Shown one piece after another: positions 15,779-23,774 of a stretch of DNA of 40,314 nt; position 1 is the stretch's first letter, and each line of letters begins with the position of its first letter. The notes under the pieces were generated by a model, which ran no database searches, was not told the origin of the DNA, and worked only from the letters and a program-made list of their open reading frames with translations. The stretch is from the NCBI RefSeq assembly GCF_000497245.1, contig NZ_AWTC01000013.1, positions 9,501 through 49,814 of the forward strand. The letters run 5' to 3'. The translations under genes and the position numbers were made by a program. This DNA is from Sporolactobacillus laevolacticus DSM 442 (GTDB lineage: Bacteria; Bacillota; Bacilli; Bacillales; Sporolactobacillaceae).

Positions 15779-16681
15779 TTATGCAGCCGGTGTGACGTTG
15801 AATTGAACAGCGCCAGAACGACGATCAAACAAGAATACATCGCAGTAGAACCGTTCGTAGTACAGGTATTTGCCTTTCGTATGTGCGCTCGGTTCTTCCA
15901 TGTTCACAAATTCATATTTCATTGGAGAAAGCACGCAAGCTGGATGCACGAGTAGCATATTGATCTGTCCAGCGGTCGGATCAGTAGCAGCACCATTCGT
16001 GAAATTGTACAGTGTCTTCATGCGGTTCGAAGGTACAACAATGATATCAACATCATCAAGCGAATGTACTGCCCGGTTAACATTACCTGGATTCTGCGTC
16101 ACATTTAAATACCTCTGCAACTCTTGTGACTCTTTCAGTGTCTTATTCATCTGCGGCGTTACATACAGCTGACGTCCTGCGTCTGGATATTCTGAATCAT
16201 CCATTTTCAGCATCATCGCATCAAAGACGCTCAATGCGTTTGAAGTTGTGATTGCCGTATTGTCAATGCTTCCGGAACCGTCTTTAGCGATTTTTTCCGC
16301 GTATAGCTTCGAGATCATATAGTCATCGAGTTCTGGAACCTTGTGTTCCGTGTTGTAAACCTGCTGAATGTTGGCGATTGCGACAGCGAGATTCGTTTCA
16401 TCAACGTCCATCGGATCAATAAGCGTTGAAAATTCACGATCGTGTGTGAGCGACTTTGTTTCAAAACTGTTGTCCACATTACGTGCAAACCCTGTGATCG
16501 TATCACGGTTGACATCTGTTGCACCCTGCGTGTCGATGTGTGGAATCTGCACGGTTTTTGCATTGATAAATTTAATTTGTGAGTTTGCCGGGCTATTCCA
16601 CAGTGCACTGAACATCTGTGGTTTAAAGAATGCCTGAAAAAGTTGCTGATTGAATATTTCAGCATAATTTAATACTGCCAT
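15779..16681 (-). CDS. major capsid protein
   Basis: This 300-residue protein sits directly after the scaffold gene and is of the size and type of Lactobacillus-phage major capsid proteins with the HK97 fold. Characteristic stretches are NYAEIFNQQLFQAFFKPQMF at the N-terminus, an E-loop-like VQIPHIDTQGATDVNRDT region, and VFDAMMLKMDDSEYPDAGRQ with LYVTP in the A/P-domain part. It builds the icosahedral shell. No N-terminal delta domain is evident, consistent with a separate scaffold. Confidence 0.9.
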   Translation of the reverse strand: MAVLNYAEIFNQQLFQAFFKPQMFSALWNSPANSQIKFINAKTVQIPHIDTQGATDVNRDTITGFARNVDNSFETKSLTHDREFSTLIDPMDVDETNLAVAIANIQQVYNTEHKVPELDDYMISKLYAEKIAKDGSGSIDNTAITTSNALSVFDAMMLKMDDSEYPDAGRQLYVTPQMNKTLKESQELQRYLNVTQNPGNVNRAVHSLDDVDIIVVPSNRMKTLYNFTNGAATDPTAGQINMLLVHPACVLSPMKYEFVNMEEPSAHTKGKYLYYERFYCDVFLFDRRSGAVQFNVTPAA

Positions 16682-16701
16682 TGCATGACCACTTCCTTAA
16701 G

Positions 16702-17286
16702 TTAATTTTGTTGAATACCAAATGCTTTCAAAAATTGCTGTTTCAATGAATCCGGCGTTTTGTCACCGTCATATTGTTGCTGACCGACGAATCTTGGATG
16801 TCCAGGTTCAGCCGGTGGCGTCTGTTGTGCTCCAAAAATCGGATACTTTTGAAGAACACTGTCAATCGCTGCGCCGATATCCTCGGCTCCTTGAACCATT
16901 TTGATGACATCATCAACAGCATCAGCACGTACACCTTTGCCAAGTGCGGCAATCTTCGCATCAGAAATGGTTTGCGCAGATTTTGATGCCTCAAGTTGCT
17001 TTTTCAGTTCAGCAGTTTCATCTTGCAGGCGTTGTGATTCAGTTTTCTGGCTGTCTTGAAATTTTTTAAAATCTGCAAGGCTTTGCTTCGCCGAGTCTAG
17101 GCTCTCAACACCCAATTCTTTAAGAATGGATGATCGAATATCATCAGCTGATGGCTGTGGTGTTGGGTCTGCACCTCCTTTGTTTGAATTAGATGGTTGT
17201 GGATCACCTCCTCCCTGTGCTGGCTGTGGATCTGCTGGATCACCTTCCGCGAAATACTGAAGGTTCAATTTATACGGTTTGGGCAT
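16702..17286 (-). CDS. scaffolding protein (DUF4355 type)
   Basis: The 194-residue product begins with the hallmark KLNLQYFAEGD of Gram-positive phage scaffolds. A Pro/Gly/Gln-rich low-complexity stretch follows (about 14-45), then a long coiled-coil region (about 50-110, DFKKFQDSQKTESQRLQDE) and a C-terminal tail likely to contact the capsid protein. It guides procapsid assembly and is lost on maturation. It is the first gene after the terminator at 17341-17363. Confidence 0.88.
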   Translation of the reverse strand: MPKPYKLNLQYFAEGDPADPQPAQGGGDPQPSNSNKGGADPTPQPSADDIRSSILKELGVESLDSAKQSLADFKKFQDSQKTESQRLQDETAELKKQLEASKSAQTISDAKIAALGKGVRADAVDDVIKMVQGAEDIGAAIDSVLQKYPIFGAQQTPPAEPGHPRFVGQQQYDGDKTPDSLKQQFLKAFGIQQN

Positions 17287-17340
17287 GTGAATCCTCCTTT
17301 GGGCATAAAAAATAAGCCGTTTAACGCCATGCTCAGGGCA

Positions 17341-17363
17341 AAATAAAAAGACCCGAAGGTCTT
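17341..17363 (-). terminator. terminator between head-toxin block and scaffold
   Basis: A 6-bp stem AAGACC/GGTCTT (17348-17353 with 17358-17363) closes a UUCG tetraloop on the minus strand and is followed by TTTTTATTT. It overlaps the stop codon of the 72-residue gene. The scaffold gene starts 55 bases further, so capsid genes need readthrough or a promoter in 17287-17340, where I see no convincing one. Confidence 0.72.
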
Positions 17364-17580
17364 AGATTAATTCAAGCTTTTTAATTTCGTTTAGATTAAA
17401 GTTGTATCCATAATTCAACTTATCACTATCGTCAGGGATTAAGTTAATGCTCTCAATGAGATTGTCATCATCGTCAAGCTCTGGTACGTAATTGACCAGA
17501 TCTCCGACCAATACGCTACCACTAGTGGTTGTTAGACGCACACGTTTATCAATATAAGGTTTTATCTCACTTAGATTCAT
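17362..17580 (-). CDS. small acidic protein overlapping the toxin-domain gene (possible partner or immunity protein)
   Basis: The product has 72 residues and starts NLSEIKPYIDKRVRLTTTSG, then SVLVGDLVNYVPELDDDDN. The beta-strand pattern and acidic insert recall small Sm-like phage proteins. It overlaps the end of the minor head gene by 14 bases and is closed by a terminator. In polymorphic toxin loci the gene directly after the toxin usually encodes immunity, so this could neutralise the type 50-like domain during infection or lysogeny. That function is inference; it may equally be an ordinary small head protein. Confidence 0.75.
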   Translation of the reverse strand: MNLSEIKPYIDKRVRLTTTSGSVLVGDLVNYVPELDDDDNLIESINLIPDDSDKLNYGYNFNLNEIKKLELI

Positions 17581-19111
17581 CTTTGATCACCTTCGTTGGA
17601 AAAACATGCACGCCTGTTTTAGAATAGCGAATTTCAAAATTGCCGGTAGCGTGCTCATTGCCGTCCTTATCTACATAATAGCCTATTTGCTTGCCATTTT
17701 GTACGATTATCTCTTGATTCTTAAAATTAAGATGATCATCAACCATTAATTTGCCTGTTCCGGCATGTTTATTAATCAATTGCTGAACTTCTTCATCGTT
17801 AATCGTTAAGTAGCTTGGTCCGTAAGTACCCTTCGCAGAAAGCTTTTTCTTATATGCTTCATAAGCCGGATCACCAACCATGTGCCGTGCTTGTTTTTCG
17901 GGATTAATCTGTGTCGAAATTGCACCTGACTTAATCTTGTCACGTATCTGCTGTTGCTTCTTTGTCACATCATTTTGATGTTGTTTCAGCAATTCAGCAT
18001 CAGGCTTGTGCATGATTTGCTCACGCTCATATCTGCGTGTTCGCCCTGTCTGTTTAATAAACTCGCGTAGTTGTGCTTGATTGTTTCTAACATCCGTATT
18101 TGCCTTAGCGATCCCTTTTTCATTATCCAGAGCCTTCATCATGTCAAGCTTTGTTTTTGACTTACGAACCTGACGTTCTAAATAGCGTTGCTGCTGTGAT
18201 TGTGCATATACTGCAGCATTTTCTTTTTCCGGATAAGGATGATAGGTCATCTTGGTAACGCCAGGTATATAGGGATAGCTGATATGTCGGCAATTGCATC
18301 CAAACAGCCCAGCAGCCTTACCATAGCTTGTACTTGCAAGCGATGGATACTTGCTACTGTTTCCGTTTCGACTATAAATATGCCCTTGATATGGCGCACA
18401 CAACGGACGTGCGCCAAGATGACTGCTGACCTCGATTAAATCCAAGTCATAACTGTCCATCCGAGACCACTGTGCTTGGTTCGCTACATTATTGCTTATT
18501 GTGCGTGTCACAAGCGGAATGTAACCTTCGATTGACCAATGATGACCGGCTTTATCTACAAGCGCCGGTATGCCCTTATCAGCCCATTCAGCAGACGAAT
18601 CAGCTAATGCTTGCTGATGGGTTTTAAAGCCCGTCATGACACTAGCAACAGCCTTAGAAATGATGTCTCTGTATACCTGTTTACTATTTTGCAAGATTGA
18701 CGAGTTAACAAGATTGATATTTTGTCGCGCTTGTCTCTGAAAGTTCAGCAATGTTGAAAAGATACGTGGATCTTCGTTAACTGGTGGCGCTGGCTTGATC
18801 TTTCCATCATCAGATAGCTTCTTCAAATATTTTTCCATGTCCTGAATGCTTTGTGTACCGCTGTTTTCGATTAATGCATTGATTTCCTGTTCAGCCACAC
18901 CAGACATCGCGGAAATAAGCTTGATGACATCCTTATTCAGATCGCCGAGCGCTTGCAACTTCTCAAACTGCCATTTAAGGATATTATCTTTTGTGATATC
19001 CTTATCTGTTTTCAGACGTTCAGCAATGGCTTTTAGAATATCATTTTCCAGTTGTGAATAGATGCTAACGATCGGTTGAGACAGTTGGTTTAGTTGGAAA
19101 GGCGTGAGCAT
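17567..19111 (-). CDS. minor head protein with C-terminal polymorphic toxin type 50-like domain
   Basis: The 514-residue product combines two parts. Residues about 10-380 form a Phage_min_cap2 minor head protein, with the Cys/His region FGCNCRHISYPYIPG near 273. About 395-510 resemble the polymorphic toxin type 50 domain (NPEKQARHMVG, LINKHAGTGKLM, GQIGYYVD-type strands, then FEIRYSKTGVHVFPTK). Minor head proteins bind the portal inside the capsid and can be ejected with DNA, so the C-terminal domain could be delivered into the host or a competitor. Such fusions are known among Bacillota phages; the activity of the domain is predicted, not shown. The small gene overlapping its 3' end is a candidate immunity partner. 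Confidence 0.85.
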   Translation of the reverse strand: MLTPFQLNQLSQPIVSIYSQLENDILKAIAERLKTDKDITKDNILKWQFEKLQALGDLNKDVIKLISAMSGVAEQEINALIENSGTQSIQDMEKYLKKLSDDGKIKPAPPVNEDPRIFSTLLNFQRQARQNINLVNSSILQNSKQVYRDIISKAVASVMTGFKTHQQALADSSAEWADKGIPALVDKAGHHWSIEGYIPLVTRTISNNVANQAQWSRMDSYDLDLIEVSSHLGARPLCAPYQGHIYSRNGNSSKYPSLASTSYGKAAGLFGCNCRHISYPYIPGVTKMTYHPYPEKENAAVYAQSQQQRYLERQVRKSKTKLDMMKALDNEKGIAKANTDVRNNQAQLREFIKQTGRTRRYEREQIMHKPDAELLKQHQNDVTKKQQQIRDKIKSGAISTQINPEKQARHMVGDPAYEAYKKKLSAKGTYGPSYLTINDEEVQQLINKHAGTGKLMVDDHLNFKNQEIIVQNGKQIGYYVDKDGNEHATGNFEIRYSKTGVHVFPTKVIKDESK

Positions 19112-19344
19112 CAGTAACAGTCCATATCACTTAACAATAGAGTCTTTCCTGCTTCGAATAGCCCTAACGCTTGTAATTGATCTTGCTCTGAGTATCCATA
19201 TTTTATTTCACCATCTTCCGTTTTCACACAAAATACGACGTTTTCAACAAGGCCTTCATTTATGGCTTTGATAAGGTTCTCTATGACCGATTTTGGTGTA
19301 ATAATGCCTTCTTTTTCAGCCTTATAATCAAGAAAATTTTTCAT
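19111..19344 (-). CDS. small protein between portal and minor head genes
   Basis: The 77-residue product has SVIENLIKAINEGLVENVVF followed by KTEDGEIKYGYSEQDQLQAL, a helix then beta-hairpin pattern seen in many uncharacterised phage proteins that regulate or accompany head genes. The start at 19344 was chosen for its GAGGTGAT ribosome site; the frame could extend to 19371 into the portal gene. Its stop overlaps the start of the minor head gene by one base. Function unknown. Confidence 0.75.
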   Translation of the reverse strand: MKNFLDYKAEKEGIITPKSVIENLIKAINEGLVENVVFCVKTEDGEIKYGYSEQDQLQALGLFEAGKTLLLSDMDCY

Positions 19345-19348
19345 ATGA

Positions 19349-20935
19349 TCACCTCGATTGTGCATCTGCATTTTCTATTCCGTATTCTGCCTTGCCCATG
19401 ATTGCACTCATAATCGGTGGCTGTTGCTGTGCTGATTCTGCTTTTATCTTGCTCATCCACTCGTTTGCTTGATCTTCTGTAATGTCAAAGATACGCTGAA
19501 TCGCTTCAACCTTCGGCATCAACTCGGCGGCAACAAGTGTGATATAAAAATTGGCGTTCTGTGTTCGATCCTCGGCAATGCTGTCATCAAAATCGACCGT
19601 CACTTCATAGTTATCATCACCCGGATTGGTGAAAATATCGTACAGGTCAGCAAGTTGTGCAATACAGTCAATTAAATCCTTAATTCCTTGTTCAATAAGC
19701 GTTTCATGACTGTTCTTTGTCCGAAATGTCTCCGAATTTTCGCTAACTACTTCTGTTGCTGTTTTTACTTGCTGACCATCAAAAGTAAACGTTCCTGGAC
19801 TAAATCCTTGCTGCATAGACAGTAAGTCTAGTAATGAGTTAATTGCTTTGACGTGGTCATCAACTCGTAAGGCAACGGCCATGTCCTTTATTTGATCAGC
19901 TTCCATGTCGCCAGTAGCAACAGCCTGATAAACCTCGTCATCCGTGTCAAAATAGCGATGAACCTCTCCTGTTTTTGGATCATATATGGCTCTGATCGCT
20001 GATGCCGGAACGATGATACGACGCTTACCAAGTGAGAACTCACGCTGATATGAATCAAATGCAATGTCTAGAGTTTTCAGTGTATCGAGTGCATTGCCAA
20101 AAATGCTAATGCCTAGTGGTGATGATGTTTCAAAGTTGTTGGCGATATTTGGTTTGAAATAGACAAATAAAGGCCTTGTCAATCCTTGAATCGGAATGTC
20201 ATCTTCCATATTTTCATAGAGCAATGACAAGGGCACTTTAACACCCAAGTCATCAGGACTCATGCTCTGATACAATTCATTGCGTATGTGGTAGGTGTCG
20301 CCGTCCCATGTATGCCATTCTAGATGTGTGTAGTACTTATCACCTTTACGCGTCATATCCATGAATACGCCAGCCGTTATGTCATCGTTATTGGATCCTA
20401 CAGGTAGGAAGTTTTGTGCTGTCACCCAACTTATTTTAATCTTGCCATTGTCAACATATGGCTTGGCAACCATTCCGCCCATTGCGAACATGTATTCCAA
20501 ATAGCGTTGGAACAACTTGTGAAAATGGTTGTCATCCAACACATCCATTACGTTCGCCGAAAACTGTTTAATTTCCGGAGTAGCATGTATATCTCCATTT
20601 TCGTCAGGTTGACCATTGATGGATCCAATATTTATCTGACATTTCTCGTTGAATACGAGTGATGCCATGCGTTCAGCAGACTTTTTCGGCATTTTAAGGG
20701 ACGCACGTTTTCTGTGGTGCCGTTTACCAACTGCATCAATGTAAGATGTCTCATGATACGGTATGCCGTCATATTTACCGAGATAGCCACGATAAAGCGA
20801 TCGCCAATCAAGGATACGATCGTACATCCATTGCGATTCAATAACAGCTGCAAATTGTGTCACGTTGTTGATTGTTGCAAGTAATCCCATGCGTGCTAAC
20901 ACCCCCTTTATCGCCGCTCCAATCTTGGCGAACAT
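19349..20935 (-). CDS. portal protein (SPP1 Gp6-like)
   Basis: This 528-residue protein has the SPP1-type portal pattern: WMYDRILDWRSLYRGYLGKY near residue 36, RASLKMPKKSAERMASLVFN near 77, and a clip/stem region with DFDDSIAEDRTQNANFYITL near 455. The portal dodecamer forms the DNA entry channel at one capsid vertex and binds the terminase. It lies 12 bases after the large terminase, the standard order. The 3' end is followed closely by the small gene at 19344. Confidence 0.93.
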   Translation of the reverse strand: MFAKIGAAIKGVLARMGLLATINNVTQFAAVIESQWMYDRILDWRSLYRGYLGKYDGIPYHETSYIDAVGKRHHRKRASLKMPKKSAERMASLVFNEKCQINIGSINGQPDENGDIHATPEIKQFSANVMDVLDDNHFHKLFQRYLEYMFAMGGMVAKPYVDNGKIKISWVTAQNFLPVGSNNDDITAGVFMDMTRKGDKYYTHLEWHTWDGDTYHIRNELYQSMSPDDLGVKVPLSLLYENMEDDIPIQGLTRPLFVYFKPNIANNFETSSPLGISIFGNALDTLKTLDIAFDSYQREFSLGKRRIIVPASAIRAIYDPKTGEVHRYFDTDDEVYQAVATGDMEADQIKDMAVALRVDDHVKAINSLLDLLSMQQGFSPGTFTFDGQQVKTATEVVSENSETFRTKNSHETLIEQGIKDLIDCIAQLADLYDIFTNPGDDNYEVTVDFDDSIAEDRTQNANFYITLVAAELMPKVEAIQRIFDITEDQANEWMSKIKAESAQQQPPIMSAIMGKAEYGIENADAQSR

Positions 20936-20947
20936 CGCACCACCTCC

Positions 20948-22246
20948 TTATATGCCGACATAGTGTCGATAGAAATAGTTGCAGGCATAGCGTGCTTCGT
21001 CCATTGCGTGGTTATTCTTGTCCACCGGTTTGCCATTATCATCACGGACGTACAAACCAATCTCTTTGATGAAATGGTAGTGGTCGTACTTACTATCTGG
21101 TGGATTAACCAATAAAAAACGCCGCTCAGAAATGAGCGACTGCATGCGTTCAATGCCAACCTCAAGGCCCTTTGCTGATCCCTTGATGTCGTGTGCATTG
21201 TTATCCGCTTTGTACGTCTCGATGCCTACTAAACGCAGTTCTTCACGAAGCGAACGTGCCGCCGGATCGATAAAGACGTTGTTATAAAATAGATTGAATG
21301 TCTTATGGCACCAGTCTACGAACACCTTAATTTCTCGCGCATAGGTGGACATGGCTTTGACTTGGCCTGTTTCATTTCCGCTGTGGTAAAAATTGGCCAC
21401 ACGGTTCAAATAGGTCATAAAGCCGCGGCCATTTTCATTCGGTACTTGTGCCACAATCCAGCAAGCGATGGTTGTCGCATCTCCTTGCCCAGCATCACCA
21501 GTAAAGAACATTTCCACTGGATCGCCAATGAGCGTTTCCTTAACATTCTCATGCATGTCGAACATACCGTAAATTACACCTTCAGGAAGCACACGCTCGC
21601 CTAACCAGTCTCGATGATACAAATACGGATTCTTAATCAGCGTGTCATGCAGTTCCTGTTTACGTTCTTCAGTAAGAATCGGATTGTCATTGACATCCCA
21701 ATGCGTCCAGCGTGTGTTCTGAACATCAAACACATCAGAAATAACTGGGTCATTCGGTGCCGGTGGGTTAAGGTCTGCTAGATGATAGCGCATTTTTGCC
21801 GCGAATGTACGCCGAAAGCACTCCTGAATCATGTCCATGTGTAGCAGGTTGATTTCGCAGAATACCACGGACCCGAGTGACATACCAGTGATTGCCCCAA
21901 CGCTGTTTGACTTCGCTCCACCTTTGTAGTAGACACGTTTGTCACCATTTGGTGTATGCACCAATAAATGATCACCATGCTCATCATGCCGGATCTCTGA
22001 CAGTCCGCTAAAAATGTGCATCAGTCCGGTACCGTCACCGTCGATGAATAGGCGAAATGCTTGCTCTTGATTGTAGGCAGTGACCAAGTGATTACCGTCT
22101 GGTGTCATCGTCAGGAACTCAGCATATCGAAAGTGCCCGGCAGTTGTTTTACCGCTTCTTGGTGTACCCTCGTTAACTTCTAGCGTGTGATCGAATGGGG
22201 CCCGGATAATTTTAAGCTGTTTATCCGAAAACTTAATCTTGCCCAT
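20948..22246 (-). CDS. terL: terminase large subunit
   Basis: This 432-residue DNA-packaging motor has an ATPase part with Walker A EGTPRSGKTT (about residues 26-35) and a Walker B-like hydrophobic strand SVVFCEINLLHMDM. The nuclease part shows FTGDAGQGDATT (first Asp), NVFIDPAA (second), and NNHAMDEARYA (third), the acid residues of the RNase H-like fold. It packages DNA into the procapsid through the portal. The start at 22246 is preceded by GGTGG; a longer frame reaches 22285 inside the small-subunit gene. Overlap with that gene is 14 bases. Confidence 0.94.
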   Translation of the reverse strand: MGKIKFSDKQLKIIRAPFDHTLEVNEGTPRSGKTTAGHFRYAEFLTMTPDGNHLVTAYNQEQAFRLFIDGDGTGLMHIFSGLSEIRHDEHGDHLLVHTPNGDKRVYYKGGAKSNSVGAITGMSLGSVVFCEINLLHMDMIQECFRRTFAAKMRYHLADLNPPAPNDPVISDVFDVQNTRWTHWDVNDNPILTEERKQELHDTLIKNPYLYHRDWLGERVLPEGVIYGMFDMHENVKETLIGDPVEMFFTGDAGQGDATTIACWIVAQVPNENGRGFMTYLNRVANFYHSGNETGQVKAMSTYAREIKVFVDWCHKTFNLFYNNVFIDPAARSLREELRLVGIETYKADNNAHDIKGSAKGLEVGIERMQSLISERRFLLVNPPDSKYDHYHFIKEIGLYVRDDNGKPVDKNNHAMDEARYACNYFYRHYVGI

Positions 22247-22811
22247 TCGTACCACCACCATGTAGTGCGTCAACCAGTGCATCAAGCAGCGACGTATCGG
22301 CTTTTACGCCTTTTATGAGCGATGCACGCGCCTTTGTGAGTTCCGTATTTGCCTTTGTTTGCTCGATACGCTGACTGGTTAACTCTGATGTATTTCCAGC
22401 ATTAAATATCCGCAGAAGCAATTCTGATGCCTTTGTGACATCAGATACTTTTGTAGTGATTGGAACTTTTTCAACATGATCTGCATACACAATCTTTTCA
22501 TACGGACCTTTGGCACCCATGACCTCGATTGTCTCAGGTTTTTTAACTGTAATTAAAGCATAATCTGGCTGCTCACGTCTCAAGATTGATGCCAATGTTT
22601 GCAAGACTTCTTTTTGAGTCGCCAATGACTGTTCATCAAGTAGTTTTAACCTTGCATCGATATATTCCTTGATGTCAGGTTTCGTAAGGTTCTCACTGCC
22701 AATGGCGCGGGCTGTTCGTTTGCTATAACCAGCATCAATCGCTGATTGAGTTGCGTTGCCGGTCTCAATATATTTGTCAGCAAATCGCTTCTGTTTCTCT
22801 GTTAAGCTCAT
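22233..22811 (-). CDS. terS: terminase small subunit
   Basis: The 192-residue product matches the Terminase_2 family. The N-terminal helix-turn-helix region is classic (LTEKQKRFADKYIETGNATQ, then SAIDAGYSKRTARAIGSENL). It recognises the packaging site and delivers DNA to the large subunit. The middle part is an oligomerisation region and the C-terminal tail probably contacts TerL. It is the first gene after the terminator at 22841-22866. Confidence 0.93.
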   Translation of the reverse strand: MSLTEKQKRFADKYIETGNATQSAIDAGYSKRTARAIGSENLTKPDIKEYIDARLKLLDEQSLATQKEVLQTLASILRREQPDYALITVKKPETIEVMGAKGPYEKIVYADHVEKVPITTKVSDVTKASELLLRIFNAGNTSELTSQRIEQTKANTELTKARASLIKGVKADTSLLDALVDALHGGGTNGQD

Positions 22812-22840
22812 TTACATCATTCCCAACCCCTTTTATGCAA

Positions 22841-22866
22841 AATAAAAACACCCCCGAAGGAGTGCT
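22841..22866 (-). terminator. terminator upstream of the terminase genes
   Basis: An 8-bp stem (22847-22854 with 22859-22866, with G-U pairs on the minus-strand RNA) closes a UUCG loop and is followed by TTTATTTT. It lies 12 bases after the Cse60-like gene and 30 bases before the terminase start, so packaging and head genes lie behind a stop signal. Confidence 0.68.
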
Positions 22867-22878
22867 TAACCATAAAAT

Positions 22879-23082
22879 TCAGTCTCTATATTGAATCATC
22901 ACATAAAAATTATATCTAGGACTAATCATTCCGTTTTGCCCTAATCCTCCTATAGATTCTGTAACAGCGTCAGAGAAGAATTGAACTTTAATGATATTTT
23001 CCTCTTTTTTGTCATCTAAAAAATCGTTTGCTTTTTTCTCGATTTTTTGTAAAGTACTTTCACCGAATATTTTTACTTTCAT
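22879..23082 (-). CDS. Cse60-like small protein
   Basis: The 67-residue product begins KVKIFGESTLQKIEKKANDF with a following IIKVQFFSDAV strand and ends in YNFYVMIQYRD. That helix-strand layout is that of the sporulation protein Cse60 family, which also occurs in many Bacillales phages next to late regulators. Its role in phages is unknown. A GGGGGATG site precedes the ATG. It is the first gene after the ArpU terminator and a candidate late promoter. Confidence 0.7.
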   Translation of the reverse strand: MKVKIFGESTLQKIEKKANDFLDDKKEENIIKVQFFSDAVTESIGGLGQNGMISPRYNFYVMIQYRD

Positions 23083-23089
23083 CTTTTAC

Positions 23090-23150
23090 ATCCCCCATTC
23101 TGCAGAATACCAATCTATTCCACAAAATAGGACAATGTTCCTGCTTTTAC
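23090..23150 (-). promoter_or_regulatory. candidate late promoter with 12-bp palindrome
   Basis: Between the terminator after ArpU and the first late gene lie a perfect palindrome ATTCTGCAGAAT (23097-23108) and, on the minus strand, an extended -10-like TGGTATTCT overlapping it. A weaker inverted repeat CTATT/AATAG lies at 23115-23130. No good -35 is visible, as expected of a promoter that needs an activator such as ArpU. This is inference from position and symmetry. Confidence 0.4.
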
Positions 23151-23151
23151 G

Positions 23152-23178
23152 AAAAATAAAAAGGACGCCTAAGCGTCC
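23152..23178 (-). terminator. terminator after the ArpU gene
   Basis: A 6-bp stem GGACGC/GCGTCC (23163-23168 with 23173-23178) with a 4-nt loop is followed on the minus strand by TTTTTATTTTTC. It closes the early/middle transcript after the late regulator gene. Confidence 0.78.
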
Positions 23179-23236
23179 ATCCGTTCTTATTCACAATACC
23201 ATCATAACAGGATAATCTTTCCTATCTATGCCATCC

Positions 23237-23692
23237 TTATGCCATGTTTCTGCCAAATGTCTGCCATTCTTCTTCATATACCTCTATTCGGAGTGCGAAC
23301 GCTAGACAAATTAGCGCTTTTTCCTGCTTACGGTAATAATTTCTCTCTGAGTAGTTCATCTTCATGCTTACCTGCAAGTTAGAATCAGCTTCTAACAAGA
23401 AACGTTCACGAATCAGCCTTTGATGTTCTACCTTCAACCGTTGAATCGCTGTGTTTACACGATCAATGTACTTCTCCCGATATACCAGACTATCAACATT
23501 ATAGACTGCACAATCCTCTGTGTCGCTGTGGAATTCGTTTGTATTGCTCGCTGGCGCTAGGCAGTATGCTGGCGTTATCTTCGGCTCTCTGACGTTTGGG
23601 ACACTCAATCGGTAGTATTGGTATTTCTCTAGGGCTTCTTTTGCAGCTTCAACCGTTTTATCTGTATCTATATCTTTGAGTAGGCTTTGCAT
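23237..23692 (-). CDS. ArpU family late transcriptional regulator
   Basis: The 151-residue product matches the ArpU family (phage transcriptional regulators that switch on late genes in Gram-positive phages). It has an N-terminal helical region (DTDKTVEAAKEALEKYQYYR) and a C-terminal sigma-70 region 4-like HTH (RLKVEHQRLIRERFLLEADS, then MNYSERNYYRKQEKALICLA). An ATG at 23710 gives six extra residues, but GGAGGGG lies between the two ATGs, at the proper distance for 23692. The same site takes part in an inverted repeat that could hide it. It stands last in the early unit, directly before the late genes. Confidence 0.88.
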   Translation of the reverse strand: MQSLLKDIDTDKTVEAAKEALEKYQYYRLSVPNVREPKITPAYCLAPASNTNEFHSDTEDCAVYNVDSLVYREKYIDRVNTAIQRLKVEHQRLIRERFLLEADSNLQVSMKMNYSERNYYRKQEKALICLAFALRIEVYEEEWQTFGRNMA

Positions 23693-23768
23693 ATCGGTTA
23701 TCCCCTCCATTATGGTAGAATGGAATTGCCTAGTCGGGATAACCGACTTTTTTTAATGCATCATTGTA
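23692..23768 (-). promoter_or_regulatory. ArpU leader with two exclusive hairpins and weak promoter
   Basis: On the minus-strand RNA a local hairpin forms from 23732-23737 with 23743-23748. A perfect 11-bp inverted repeat (23694-23704 with 23736-23746) uses the same upstream bases but pairs them with the ribosome site and the bases before the start codon. The two cannot form together, so translation of ArpU could be switched by RNA folding. A -10-like TACAAT (minus strand, 23763-23768) with a poor -35 lies just upstream. Confidence 0.45.
23732..23755 (+). terminator. plus-strand terminator-like hairpin in the ArpU leader
   Basis: AGTCGG (23732-23737) pairs with CCGACT (23743-23748) around a 5-nt loop and is followed on the plus strand by a seven-base T-run. 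Any transcript entering antisense to the late operon would meet it. No plus-strand gene lies upstream. Confidence 0.5.
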
Positions 23769-23774
23769 AGCTAA

